Notes: a model not told the origin generated them from the sequence alone. 45,144 bases of DNA from Deltaproteobacteria bacterium ADurb.Bin207 (GCA_002070115.1 MWCO01000053.1:1-45144), one strand, 5' to 3'; shown: positions 26,135 to 34,215, numbered from the stretch's first letter. A program made the numbers and translations.

Positions 26135-27103
26135 ATGCGAGAACGCTGGGCACAGGACATCGACGCGCGCGCCCGTTCCTATTGGACGGAGGCGCGAACC
26201 CGTGGGCTATTGGGAACGAAACATCTGATTCTTCCCCCTTCGGAGTATGGACCGTTGCTTCGCGCCATGGGTTTGCTCAAAGCCGACGCTTCGATGGGGC
26301 CCGAGTCCGTGCGCAAGTACATGCAGATCAGTCATATGCTCACGCTGATCGAACCGCAGATCGAAGAACTCAAACGGCAAAACTCCGAGGTTTTCATCTT
26401 GGATCTTGCGTGCGGCAACTCTTACCTCACTTTCACCATCGCCACGAGTCTGGCTCATCGCTTGCGGCACCCGGGGCAAGTGCTCGGAGTGGATCGCAAC
26501 CTTCGGCTCATCGAAGCCTGCAGGGAGCGCGCGTGGCGATTGGGATTGGAAGATATCCTGCGTTTCGAAGCGTCGAATATCGAAGAGGTCGACGTGCAGA
26601 AAGCCTGGCAACGGGCATTTGGAAAAAACGCCGACGGCACGGTGCATCTGTTGCTGGCGCTTCATGCTTGCGATACGGCGACGGACGAAGCGTTGGCGCT
26701 TGGTATCTCGTGGAACGTGCCATCGATGGCGGTAGCGCCATGCTGTCAAGGAGAATTGGCTAAGACGTGGGCGGAAGGCGAATTTGACGATGCTTTCATG
26801 CCGATTCGCCGCTGGCCCCATCTGCGGCGGGAAGTAGCGGCGACCATGACGGACGCATTGCGAGCACTGATTCTCGAGGGATGTGGTTACGAAGCGAACC
26901 CCATCGAATTCGTCCCGTCGGCGCATACGCCAAAGAACACGCTATTGCGAGCGAATCGTCGAGGACAAGGGAGCCCAGAGTCATTTCGTGAGTATGTGGC
27001 GCTGCGAAACGCTTTGGGAGGAATGTCGATTCATCTCGAAAGGCTTCTTACGGAGCCGCATCGATCCCATCTGAACGCGCTTTTGATGCAAAGGCCGCAC
27101 TAG
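26135..27103 (+). CDS. SAM-dependent methyltransferase (Methyltransf_32 type)
   Basis: 322 aa from the ATG at 26135; the frame is open 59 codons further upstream but that part overlaps the small membrane-protein gene. KYMQISHMLTLIEPQIEEL precedes motif I, FILDLACGNSYLTF (residues ~87-100), with VLGVDRNLRLIEAC as the acidic motif II. LLLALHACDTATDEAL and VAPCCQGEL are the pair seen in Methyltransf_32 proteins (relatives of GSTCD and of RNA methyltransferase-like enzymes). No substrate-binding domain can be named; the ~90-residue N-terminal part is helical. Probably an RNA or protein methyltransferase. Confidence 0.78.
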   Translation: MRERWAQDIDARARSYWTEARTRGLLGTKHLILPPSEYGPLLRAMGLLKADASMGPESVRKYMQISHMLTLIEPQIEELKRQNSEVFILDLACGNSYLTFTIATSLAHRLRHPGQVLGVDRNLRLIEACRERAWRLGLEDILRFEASNIEEVDVQKAWQRAFGKNADGTVHLLLALHACDTATDEALALGISWNVPSMAVAPCCQGELAKTWAEGEFDDAFMPIRRWPHLRREVAATMTDALRALILEGCGYEANPIEFVPSAHTPKNTLLRANRRGQGSPESFREYVALRNALGGMSIHLERLLTEPHRSHLNALLMQRPH

Positions 27104-27114
27104 TAAAATACCTT

Positions 27115-27840
27115 TTAATTTCGAACACATACACCATGAGTGACATGTCCGACATCGCGGCAATCTTGCGCGTCACAGAGAGGGTCGTCGACGCCTAATT
27201 TGCAAATCGACGAGCACTTGCCGGCGTAGCATTGGTACAGGGTTCCGCATTCATTGCTTTTGGTGCAAGAAGAGCCTTGGACGCCGCAAAGCGCGGCATA
27301 CAAGCATGTTTCGCATCGGCCATCGGTAGGCGAAGCGATACGGCAGGCGTAATAAATGTTGTTCCAGCAGAAAGCGCCGACTTCGCAGGCTGCCCCGGAG
27401 GCATCGGGAAGAGCAAGTTGGGGATCGAGAGTGCCTGGACCGAATCCGGCGGAAGCGCCGGTGCCCCCGGTTTGACCACTGGAACCAGCTTCACCAGCCG
27501 CTGCCCCGGAGCCGGAGGCGCCGCTGCTACCAGCCGAAGCGCCGTTTCCTGCTGTTCCTGCTTGCGCGCTACCCCCAGCACCGCCGCTCTCGGACCCACC
27601 TACGCCGCCCGTATTGGCGATGCCTCCCGTACCTCCCGCTCCTCCCACACCTCCCGCTCCTCCCACCGCGGACCCACCCCCAGAACCGGAATGACCGTCG
27701 GCTGAATCACCGTGGGATAGTACGTCTCCGCCATCGGTGAACATGCGAGGTTCCCCATCCTCACCCGTTGCGCATGCTCCCAATCCAAAGCCACCTAGGC
27801 AGAGGAAAACGACGTACTTTGGCCATAGCGATTTGCACAT
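27115..27840 (-). CDS. Cys-rich lipoprotein with Gly/Ala/Ser linker
   Basis: 241 aa from the ATG at 27840 (MCKSLWPKYVVFLCL); the frame is open to 27984 but the signal peptide begins here. Lipobox LGAC. Residues about 35-150 are a Gly/Ser/Ala-rich linker (GGAGGVGGAGG and similar). The last ~90 residues hold sixteen or so cysteines in pairs: CEVGAFCWNNIYYACR, CETCLYAALCGVQGSSC, CYAGKCSSIC, CDAQDCRDVG. This type of compact disulfide-rich module is common at the C-terminus of myxobacterial lipoproteins; its function is not known. Convergent with the methyltransferase gene, 11 bp apart. Confidence 0.72.
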   Translation of the reverse strand: MCKSLWPKYVVFLCLGGFGLGACATGEDGEPRMFTDGGDVLSHGDSADGHSGSGGGSAVGGAGGVGGAGGTGGIANTGGVGGSESGGAGGSAQAGTAGNGASAGSSGASGSGAAAGEAGSSGQTGGTGASAGFGPGTLDPQLALPDASGAACEVGAFCWNNIYYACRIASPTDGRCETCLYAALCGVQGSSCTKSNECGTLYQCYAGKCSSICKLGVDDPLCDAQDCRDVGHVTHGVCVRN

Positions 27841-28077
27841 ACTCCGCAGTGTACGCGAGCCGAACGTACGAGCAAGCCCTTCGTTTCCCGCAAAAATAGC
27901 GAAAATTCCAAAGGAACGGATCGAAAAGGATTCCGGATTGGGGCTGAAGGCTTCGCGACGGGATGAGCGAACAGACCGTCCCAAAGCAAGAAGGCCAAGG
28001 ACATCATGGCATCAATCGCCTTGCGCGAGGTTCCTAGGATTGGTTTGCTAGCATCCCCTTCAGAGAGAGGAGCCATC

Positions 28078-29670
28078 ATGCGACGCGAGGAGATGATAGC
28101 GAGGGTAGATGACCATCGACGCCCGTGGGATATGCTTTTCGTGGGGGGTGGAGCGACGGGAGTCGCGGGAGCGCTCGATGCGGCATCACGGGGTTACGAG
28201 GTATTGCTTCTCGAGCAATCGGATTTTGGCAAAGCGACGAGCAGCCGGAGCACGAAGTTGGTTCACGGCGGCGTGCGCTATCTACAACAAGGTAATCTAC
28301 CGTTGGTGATGGGAGCGTTGCATGAGCGCGGAATCATGCGACAAAACGCTCCTCATCTCGTGCGAGACCTCGGATTCGTCGTCCCGAACTACACCTGGTG
28401 GGAGGCGCCTTTTTACGGCATCGGCATGAAGGTTTACGACATGCTCGCGGGCCGATATGGGTTTGGTCGAAGTCGTATCCTCAGCTTTCAAGAAACCGTC
28501 GATCGGATTCCCACCATCTCCCTCGAAGGACTGCGTGGGGGTGTTGCCTATTATGACGGCCAGTTTGATGACGCCCGAATGTTGTTGAACATGGCTCAGA
28601 CGGCAGCGGAACAAGGGGCGACGTTGTTGAATTACACGCGCGTGGTGGGGCTTACGAAAAACAGTGAAGGGTTCGTGGACGGTGTGATCGCCTTGGATCA
28701 GGAGACAGGCAAAGAACGAACGATTCACGCCAAGGTCGTCGTCAACTGCACAGGACCTTTCGCGGATGAGTTACGTCGCATGAACGATCCGGAAGCGCAG
28801 CGGATGATCGCGGGTAGCACCGGGGTTCATATCGTTCTCGATCGTTCATTTTTGCCGGGCGACAACGCGATCATGGTGCCGCGAACGGCGGACGGCCGCG
28901 TTCTATTTGCCATTCCTTGGTACGACAAGGTGGTGATTGGGACGACGGATGTTCCGACATCGGATTTCGTGTTGGAGCCTTGGCCCACGGACGAGGAAGT
29001 GGATTTCATTCTCGAGAATGCGGAGGGATATCTCGATCGTTCTCCTGGGCGCGGCGATATTTTGAGCGTATTTTCAGGGATACGGCCGCTCGTCAAAGCC
29101 GCGGATGATGCCAATACTTCGCAACTGAGTCGGGATCATACGATTACGGTTACGAAGACAGGATTGGTGACCATTGCGGGAGGCAAGTGGACGACCTGTC
29201 GGCACATGGCGGAGGATTTGATCGACAATGCGATGGTGGTGGCCGATCTGCCGCCGCAGCCGTGTGTCACGGGGCAGCTTCGAATCCATGGATACCATCG
29301 GTATGCGGACAAATTTGGGGAGTTTGCTTTTTACGGTTCCGACGCGCCGGCGATCCAAGACTCTCTTCGTCGCCATCCCGAATATGCTGAACGGCTTCAT
29401 CCTCGTCTTCCCCTCGTCGCCGGGCAAGTCGTATGGGCGGTACGCGAAGAGATGGCGAGAACGGTCGACGACGTTCTGGCGCGTCGAACGCGTTCGTTGC
29501 TTTTCGATGCGCAAGCCGCCATCGAAGCATCTCCCAAAGTGGCGAAGTGGATGGCCGCGGAGCTTGGCAAGGATGAGTTATGGGTTGCCGATCAGATCCG
29601 AGACTTTTTGCAGGTGGCGAAGAGATACCTGGTATCGGAACTCGTCAGCCATCACAGGGAGAAGGCATGA
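28078..29670 (+). CDS. glpD: Glycerol-3-phosphate dehydrogenase (FAD-dependent)
   Basis: 530 aa from the ATG at 28078 with AGAGGAG 7 nt upstream. Oxidises sn-glycerol-3-phosphate to dihydroxyacetone phosphate and passes electrons to the quinone pool at the inner membrane. The FAD motif is LFVGGGATGVAGALDAASRG (residues 20-39). TSSRSTKLVHGGVRYLQQG is the GlpD signature. Substrate-domain strands include GGVAYYDGQFDDARM, VVNCTGPFADEL, FAIPWYDKVVIGTTDVP, FSGIRPLVK and TIAGGKWTTCRHMAED. The C-terminal helical cap (VWAVREEMARTVDDVLARRT) is present. No glpF or glpK neighbour. Confidence 0.95.
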   Translation: MRREEMIARVDDHRRPWDMLFVGGGATGVAGALDAASRGYEVLLLEQSDFGKATSSRSTKLVHGGVRYLQQGNLPLVMGALHERGIMRQNAPHLVRDLGFVVPNYTWWEAPFYGIGMKVYDMLAGRYGFGRSRILSFQETVDRIPTISLEGLRGGVAYYDGQFDDARMLLNMAQTAAEQGATLLNYTRVVGLTKNSEGFVDGVIALDQETGKERTIHAKVVVNCTGPFADELRRMNDPEAQRMIAGSTGVHIVLDRSFLPGDNAIMVPRTADGRVLFAIPWYDKVVIGTTDVPTSDFVLEPWPTDEEVDFILENAEGYLDRSPGRGDILSVFSGIRPLVKAADDANTSQLSRDHTITVTKTGLVTIAGGKWTTCRHMAEDLIDNAMVVADLPPQPCVTGQLRIHGYHRYADKFGEFAFYGSDAPAIQDSLRRHPEYAERLHPRLPLVAGQVVWAVREEMARTVDDVLARRTRSLLFDAQAAIEASPKVAKWMAAELGKDELWVADQIRDFLQVAKRYLVSELVSHHREKA

Positions 29671-29700
29671 GAAACAGCCGAAGGATTGCTGCGTGAAGGT

Positions 29701-30138
29701 TCACTTGACCTCGAGCAATTCAATATCGAAAAGCAGGGTGGCCCGAGGAGGGATATCCGGTGGTTTTCCTTCTTCGCCGTAGGCGAGATCATAGGGGATG
29801 GTGAGTTTTCGTTGACCGCCGACTTTCATGCCGACCACGCCTTTTTCCCAGCCTTTGATGACCTGTCCCAGGCCGATGGTGAACTCGAACGGTGCGTCGC
29901 GATCGCGGGAACTATCGAATTTCTTACCGTTTTTTAGGGTTCCGGTGTAATGCACCTTGACGGCGGAGTTTTCTTTGGCTTCCGCGCCATCGCCGACCTT
30001 CACGTCCTCAATCTTGAATTCATCCTTCTTCTCTGTGACCGTAACGCCGGGTCCGGCGGGAAGTTCTTCTTTTTTCCCGCAACCCGAAAAAGCCAGCACC
30101 ATTGCGGCGGCCAACAAGAAGCTAGTCATGCATCGCAT
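29701..30138 (-). CDS. FKBP-type peptidyl-prolyl isomerase, lipoprotein
   Basis: 145 aa from the ATG at 30138 with AGG 6 nt upstream. Lipobox FSGC (Cys20). The single FKBP domain includes VKVHYTGTLKNGKKFDSSRD (Tyr64, Phe75, Asp76 of the active pocket), GQVIKGWEKGVVGMKVGGQR and LAYGEEGKPPDIPPRATLLF (Tyr120, Ile129, Phe137). It is complete and should act in the periplasm on outer-membrane or secreted client proteins. Convergent with glpD, 30 bp apart. Its 5' side is the long structured region up to the presenilin-like gene. Confidence 0.93.
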   Translation of the reverse strand: MRCMTSFLLAAAMVLAFSGCGKKEELPAGPGVTVTEKKDEFKIEDVKVGDGAEAKENSAVKVHYTGTLKNGKKFDSSRDRDAPFEFTIGLGQVIKGWEKGVVGMKVGGQRKLTIPYDLAYGEEGKPPDIPPRATLLFDIELLEVK

Positions 30139-30534
30139 CGTTCGCCTATCCATCTGGTTTCGTAGGAGTTGGTGGTTCAAGCCCCCAGCAGGCGCAAACG
30201 TGCGGGGAGCGGTTGGAAGCATGAGGATCTCACGCAGAAGCTGCCCTACCGCAGAGCTACGGACTTGTCATCCCACGAGCGACAAAAGCAACGCGGGCCG
30301 GGAACAGCTTGTCGCTCCCGGCCCACGGTCCCTGCCCCAACCCATTCGGGGCACGGTGCCATGGCCTGACGGCCTACGTGACCACCTCCGGGTTGGGTTT
30401 ACGGGCTCTGTTCATGTTGTCCGTACCTCCTCCGGCGTGCCGGCACCCACCAGCCGTCGTTGCAAGCTGGGCATTGGGTGTTCCATGGCGGGGACCACAG
30501 AAAACCTGGGTCCACGTTATGAGTCGGGAACGAA
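30139..30534. other. Structured non-coding region between FKBP and presenilin-like genes
   Basis: 396 bp without a convincing gene. It holds a set of perfect inverted repeats: GAGCGACAA (30277-30285) with TTGTCGCTC (30309-30317); GGGCCGGGA (30295-30303) with TCCCGGCCC (30316-30324), which shares two bases with the first pair; CCCAACCC (30336-30343) with GGGTTGGG (30390-30397); and CCAGC (30450-30454) with GCTGG (30466-30470), nested inside CACCC/GGGTG. The first two stems cannot both form fully. No T-tract follows on the plus strand. It could be a 5' leader of either flanking gene or an independent RNA. No match to SRP, tmRNA, 6S or RNase P landmarks was seen. Confidence 0.5.
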
Positions 30535-31401
30535 ATGACTTCGTCAGACCATTCTGGGCATGAAGCCTCCCGGAGCGATGACCATGCCACGAGCCAGGGG
30601 CTCGAGCAACCCGATGTTAGGTGGTGGGGGTGGCTGGGGCTTCTCATCCCTCCATGTGTTTTGTCTTTCGCGGCTCGGTTCGCCCCCCAGGTCAATGTGG
30701 GGGAATTCTGGGGAGACCAACTCACGTATCTCGGCTCCGTATTCACGATTTCCACCACCCTTTACGTTCTGTCTTATACGAAAAGCACACGATTATGGTT
30801 CGGTTTCATCCTTTTTGCCCTCCTATCGCTGCTCATCGTTTCACTCACTGACAGCCCCGGCGTTGCCGCTTTCGTGATGATAGGAACTGCGTTGATGACG
30901 ATCGGTCATGGGATCGGCGGCATGATCGGCTCTCGTATCCAGCATCCAGGGCATCTCCTACCCGCCTGTGTCGTGGCCGCATCGTTCGATATCGCTTCGG
31001 TCATTCATCCCCAAGGCCCCTCCCACGCGCTCGTGAGCAGTGAACATGCATTACCGTGGCTGACGTTATCGTTTCCCGTGTTCGGAGCGAGAGCATTCTC
31101 ACCAAACGTTGGTATTGGAGACGTCGTATTCGCTGCATTATTGCTTGGTGCGGCGGCTCGGCATGGATTGTCCAGACCACGGTTTGTGGCACTGATCACC
31201 GCGGGACTGATCATCGCCGGACAGCTAGCCGCGCTCTTGCAACAGGCCATTCCCGCGCTTCCCATCATCGGAATCTGCATCGTGGTCGGGGTAGCACCGG
31301 CGCGTATCATGAGACGCAAAGAACGACGTGTTGCTTTCTGGTTCATGGCAGCATCGGTTACGCTTGCGCTGGGCGTGATTGCCTCTCGATTCCTCGCATG
31401 A
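30535..31401 (+). CDS. Presenilin-like intramembrane aspartyl protease (candidate)
   Basis: 288 aa, about nine hydrophobic helices (roughly 30-50, 64-83, 88-105, 108-132, 140-157, 191-208, 216-235, 238-256, 265-284). Helix 5 ends in SFDIASVIHPQGPSHALV, with Asp152. Human presenilin-1 has YDLVAVLCPKGPLRMLV around its first catalytic Asp, so D, V, PxGP and LV coincide. Helix 6 begins VGIGDVVFAALLLGAA, with Asp196 in GxGD; presenilin has LGLGDFIFYSVLVGKA. After helix 7 comes IPALPI (Pro240-Leu242), the PAL motif (presenilin: ALPALPIS). Order and spacing fit (44 residues from GxGD to PAL; 48 in PS1). Differences: no long cleaved loop between the two Asp helices, one helix fewer before them and an extra C-terminal one. 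Prepilin peptidases also have GxGD but lack the rest. The PS1 comparison is from memory. Confidence 0.75.
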   Translation: MTSSDHSGHEASRSDDHATSQGLEQPDVRWWGWLGLLIPPCVLSFAARFAPQVNVGEFWGDQLTYLGSVFTISTTLYVLSYTKSTRLWFGFILFALLSLLIVSLTDSPGVAAFVMIGTALMTIGHGIGGMIGSRIQHPGHLLPACVVAASFDIASVIHPQGPSHALVSSEHALPWLTLSFPVFGARAFSPNVGIGDVVFAALLLGAAARHGLSRPRFVALITAGLIIAGQLAALLQQAIPALPIIGICIVVGVAPARIMRRKERRVAFWFMAASVTLALGVIASRFLA

Positions 31402-31461
31402 CGATCGGGCATCGGGCCACATCCGCGTGCATCCATCAAGCCTCTGTCCTATGAATGACTC

Positions 31462-31848
31462 GTGCCTGAATTCTTGAGTCAGCTTGCGGGCAATCCGTGG
31501 TTATGGTTCATCGGCACCAGCGTATCCATCGTCTTGTTCGTAGCGACACTCGTAGGCATACCCATCCTGTGCATTCGCTTACCCGCGGATTATTTCATTC
31601 GTCCCCATCAGCCTCAACCGATATGGAAAGTGACCGTCCGGTTCGTCGTGGCCAGCATTGTCATCCTCATGGGCATTGCGATGCTCGTGCTTCCTGGACA
31701 GGGTCTCCTGACACTACTGATAGGAATCTCGCTTCTTGATTTTCCAGCCAAACGCGTGTGGCAGCGTCGGTTACTCCAACATCCACCGGTGTATCGAGCT
31801 TTGAATGCGATACGAAAGCGCGCGGGCAAAACGCCATTTCAAACATGA
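31462..31848 (+). CDS. PGPGW-type small membrane protein
   Basis: 128 aa from a GTG at 31462. Helix 1 is about residues 13-37 (LWFIGTSVSIVLFVATLVGI) and helices 2-3 about 58-92 with FVVASIVILMGIAMLVLPGQ followed by GLLTLLIGISLLDFPAKRVW. The VLPGQG turn followed by L..LIG...L..FP is the core of the PGPGW family of small membrane proteins of unknown role, though the motif here is PGQGL. The basic C-terminus would face the cytoplasm. It starts 60 bp after the presenilin-like gene on the same strand, so co-transcription is plausible. Confidence 0.6.
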   Translation: MPEFLSQLAGNPWLWFIGTSVSIVLFVATLVGIPILCIRLPADYFIRPHQPQPIWKVTVRFVVASIVILMGIAMLVLPGQGLLTLLIGISLLDFPAKRVWQRRLLQHPPVYRALNAIRKRAGKTPFQT

Positions 31849-31850
31849 GG

Positions 31851-31874
31851 GTTTCGGTCATGAGACCATGAAAC
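31851..31874. other. Imperfect palindrome between convergent genes
   Basis: GTTTC-GGTC, loop ATGA, GACC-(AT)-GAAAC forms a nine-base-pair hairpin with a two-base bulge, 2 bp after the PGPGW stop. No T-tract follows on either strand. A bidirectional transcription end or a protein-binding palindrome are both possible. Confidence 0.4.
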
Positions 31875-32027
31875 GATGAGAATTGGCGTGGAGCGCTGCC
31901 TAAGGGACACGGTTTCGCATGAGCCATCGATACAGCCACGGACCTGTATCGACTGATGACGCAGCATAGTGATCGCGTTCCTCCGCCGTGCGGAGTTGCA
32001 GTCGCTAACACTGCTGGCCGAAGCCAA

Positions 32028-33383
32028 TCATTTTTCGAACATGACGTCATCCAGCAAGATGACGGTGGGCTTTCCTTGGTTGCTCACGGTAACCGCATCG
32101 ATGAGAGGCTGCTCGGCACATACCGATGCGATTTCGATCGATACATCGGACCAGTCGGTTTCCACGTTGACGCTCGTCTCTTGACAGCGATCGCCTTGAT
32201 AGCTTGGGGCTACGGTGATTTCGCTGTTCTCCAAGGTCGATCGCACGCGCATGGTCAGCTTGGAAAAGATCGATGGCGGAAATGCTTGTCGATAATAAAT
32301 GTGAAACCCTTCCCACTGCCCCAGGTTGTCGACACGAATGCATGCTCCCTGGAAACAACCTTCGGTTACTTTGGAATCCGATGCTCCTCCCCATGGATTC
32401 ATGGTCCAACGAACCTTGTCGATGCCGCCATAGTCGTCATCGAATACGACACGCGGTGGCTCGAAAACGCAGGTGCCTCCAGAAGATGGATGCTGATCGG
32501 TGAGTTGCGCTCCCAGATCGAAGACCGTTCCTTTCGATTGGGCGTAGGGGAGCACCCGTGGACACTCGAGAATTTCTCCTTGTGCGCTGGTAATCCGAAA
32601 GACGCCGCCAGGGGAACCCGAAGCAAAGGTCTTGTTGTCATCCAAGACGTGCCATGCTCCACCGCTTCGTTGCACAGGGCGCCAGACCGTATCGTTATCC
32701 GCTCTGTAGTCGGCGTTTCGTATGGGGATCCGATGATTGACGAATTGGAATCGAACATATCCCCATTCATTTCGGTCGAGGATTTGAATATGAACGTTAC
32801 CGTCGACGGGACACGGAACGCGGCGAGTTTGTCCTTCGAACAAACCTTGGGCATCCAGAACTTTCGCGGCCTCCCCGGAAAGATCGAAATGAAAGTGACC
32901 GCCCGCGCATAAAGGGTTCCCTTCGATCGGACACAAATCGTGAACCATGACGATGCGAGTATCCGCAAGCGTATCGAGTTCCCAACATTCCCCGCATGAT
33001 TCACCAACTTCTCCCTCGTAGGAACTCCGGTTGTAGGGCTCTGCAATCGCTAAGGTCATCCCCTCTCGCACGAACGAAGGGAGAATGGGAAGCGTTCGAT
33101 CGTATTCGCACCAGCCTTTCGCGGAAGCCGTATACGACGTGAGCCGCACGCTAGCGCAAGAGTCATCGGCAGGGCCTCCTGCCGTACCAGCGGCGCCTCC
33201 GGTTGCGCTCGTTCCTCCCGTTCCGCTCGATCCTCCCGTTGCGCTCGAGCCTCCTGTTCCGCTCGAGCCTCCTGTTCCGCTCGAGCCTCCCGTTCCATTG
33301 GCACCGTGCGAATCGCCATCGCCATCGTTGCTGCATGCGATGAGACTCACAACGCATAACGTTGAAAACATATATGTGCGCAC
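32028..33383 (-). CDS. Expansin-like lipoprotein with extra C-terminal domain
   Basis: 451 aa. Signal with lipobox SLIAC (Cys17), then a GGSSGTGGSS-type linker (residues 30-72). Residues ~76-205 look like the expansin double-psi barrel: TSYTASAKGWCEYD, AIAEPYNRSSYEG, SCGECWELDT, then GGHFHFDLSGEAAKVL, where HFDLS holds the key Asp (D167). Residues ~206-250 start the second, CBM63-like domain (YVRFQFVNHRIPIRNADYRA, VWRPVQRSGGAWHVLD). The C-terminal ~140 residues (VVFDDDYGGIDKVRW onward, ending VILLDDVMFEK) resemble a carbohydrate-binding jelly roll. Expansins loosen cellulose or plant-wall glycans without hydrolysis; here it is probably tethered to the cell surface. Confidence 0.82.
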   Translation of the reverse strand: MRTYMFSTLCVVSLIACSNDGDGDSHGANGTGGSSGTGGSSGTGGSSATGGSSGTGGTSATGGAAGTAGGPADDSCASVRLTSYTASAKGWCEYDRTLPILPSFVREGMTLAIAEPYNRSSYEGEVGESCGECWELDTLADTRIVMVHDLCPIEGNPLCAGGHFHFDLSGEAAKVLDAQGLFEGQTRRVPCPVDGNVHIQILDRNEWGYVRFQFVNHRIPIRNADYRADNDTVWRPVQRSGGAWHVLDDNKTFASGSPGGVFRITSAQGEILECPRVLPYAQSKGTVFDLGAQLTDQHPSSGGTCVFEPPRVVFDDDYGGIDKVRWTMNPWGGASDSKVTEGCFQGACIRVDNLGQWEGFHIYYRQAFPPSIFSKLTMRVRSTLENSEITVAPSYQGDRCQETSVNVETDWSDVSIEIASVCAEQPLIDAVTVSNQGKPTVILLDDVMFEK

Positions 33384-33552
33384 GGAGCGATTTTAGCATT
33401 CGAAGCCATGTGCTTCGACAAGCAAGTTCGACGAGCATGCGCGTGGCCGGTCAATTCGCATAAGGCAAGGGCATGCGCCCCCGCGGCAAGTTCTTGCTCC
33501 CCCCTCGTTCCTCTGTCATTTTGCCGCCGCTGATTCGACCGTGGAGATAGTC

Positions 33553-34161
33553 GTGCGTGATTGGGATTTGATCAAGATTACGTTCACCATCCTTCCGATG
33601 GTTTTGGTGGCGGCGGGATGTCGCTGTAGTAATACCCCCTCGGAACAAGTGCTTCCAACTTCGAAAGCCAGCGCGTCACCCCTACCCACGGTCGGTTCGG
33701 CCCAATCCTGTCCAGCGCGTCCCGCCTGGGCTGGCGAACCAACCCCAGATATGGAAATCGAGCTTCTTCATGCGCGCACGGTAGGCACCAAGGAGCAAGG
33801 CACGGGGTATCGTCTTTATCGAGATGGGAGTCTCGAAACCTTCGATACGGTCACGGTCGAGCCCGATGACCAAGGCAGAATGGTGCTCAAGACCGTGGCC
33901 GGTTCTTGGAAGAAGCGGGGAAAAGTCAAAGAATCCGCACGGTTATCCTTGAAGAAAAAAATCGCTTCTCAGGATCCCATGACCCTTCGCGGCAAGTGGC
34001 GAACGACAGGAAGCACAACAACCCGAACGCACTTGCTTACCCGAGTGGATGAACAGGAAAACGTGCTTTGCTATGTCGGCGAAGACGCCCCATCGTCGAT
34101 ACAGGAGCTTCAGAAAAGCATTCATGATCTGATGGGGCAGTTGGAAACCGCAACACCATGA
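33553..34161 (+). CDS. Hypothetical lipoprotein
   Basis: 202 aa from the GTG at 33553, chosen because GGAG lies 6 nt upstream (the frame extends to 33541). Lipobox VAAGC within a short signal (FTILPMVLVAAGC). The mature part is beta-rich: MEIELLHARTVGTKEQGTGY, LYRDGSLETFDTVTVEPD, then a helical KESARLSLKKKIAS. I recognise no family. Divergent from the expansin-like gene, with starts about 170 bp apart, and followed by the gene at 34216, 54 bp downstream. Confidence 0.6.
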   Translation: MRDWDLIKITFTILPMVLVAAGCRCSNTPSEQVLPTSKASASPLPTVGSAQSCPARPAWAGEPTPDMEIELLHARTVGTKEQGTGYRLYRDGSLETFDTVTVEPDDQGRMVLKTVAGSWKKRGKVKESARLSLKKKIASQDPMTLRGKWRTTGSTTTRTHLLTRVDEQENVLCYVGEDAPSSIQELQKSIHDLMGQLETATP

Positions 34162-34215
34162 CAGGGGATGCAAGACGATACGGGGCGAACAGCAAACGCC
34201 TTGGAGACGAAAGAA

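Noticed and set aside
30139-30534. SRP RNA, tmRNA, 6S or RNase P RNA in the structured region
   Set aside because: None of the conserved landmarks (GGTCAGG..GGAAGGAAGCAG, a 3' TTCGAATC arm, GAGGAAAGTCC) is seen on either strand.
30535-31401. Type IV prepilin peptidase
   Set aside because: GxGD is shared, but the CxxC N-terminal domain and the first-Asp context of prepilin peptidases are missing, while the PxGPxxxLV and PALP presenilin features are present.
31956-32912. Plus-strand frame of 318 codons opposite the expansin-like gene
   Set aside because: The minus strand has lipobox, linker and expansin motifs; the plus frame has no signal or domain.
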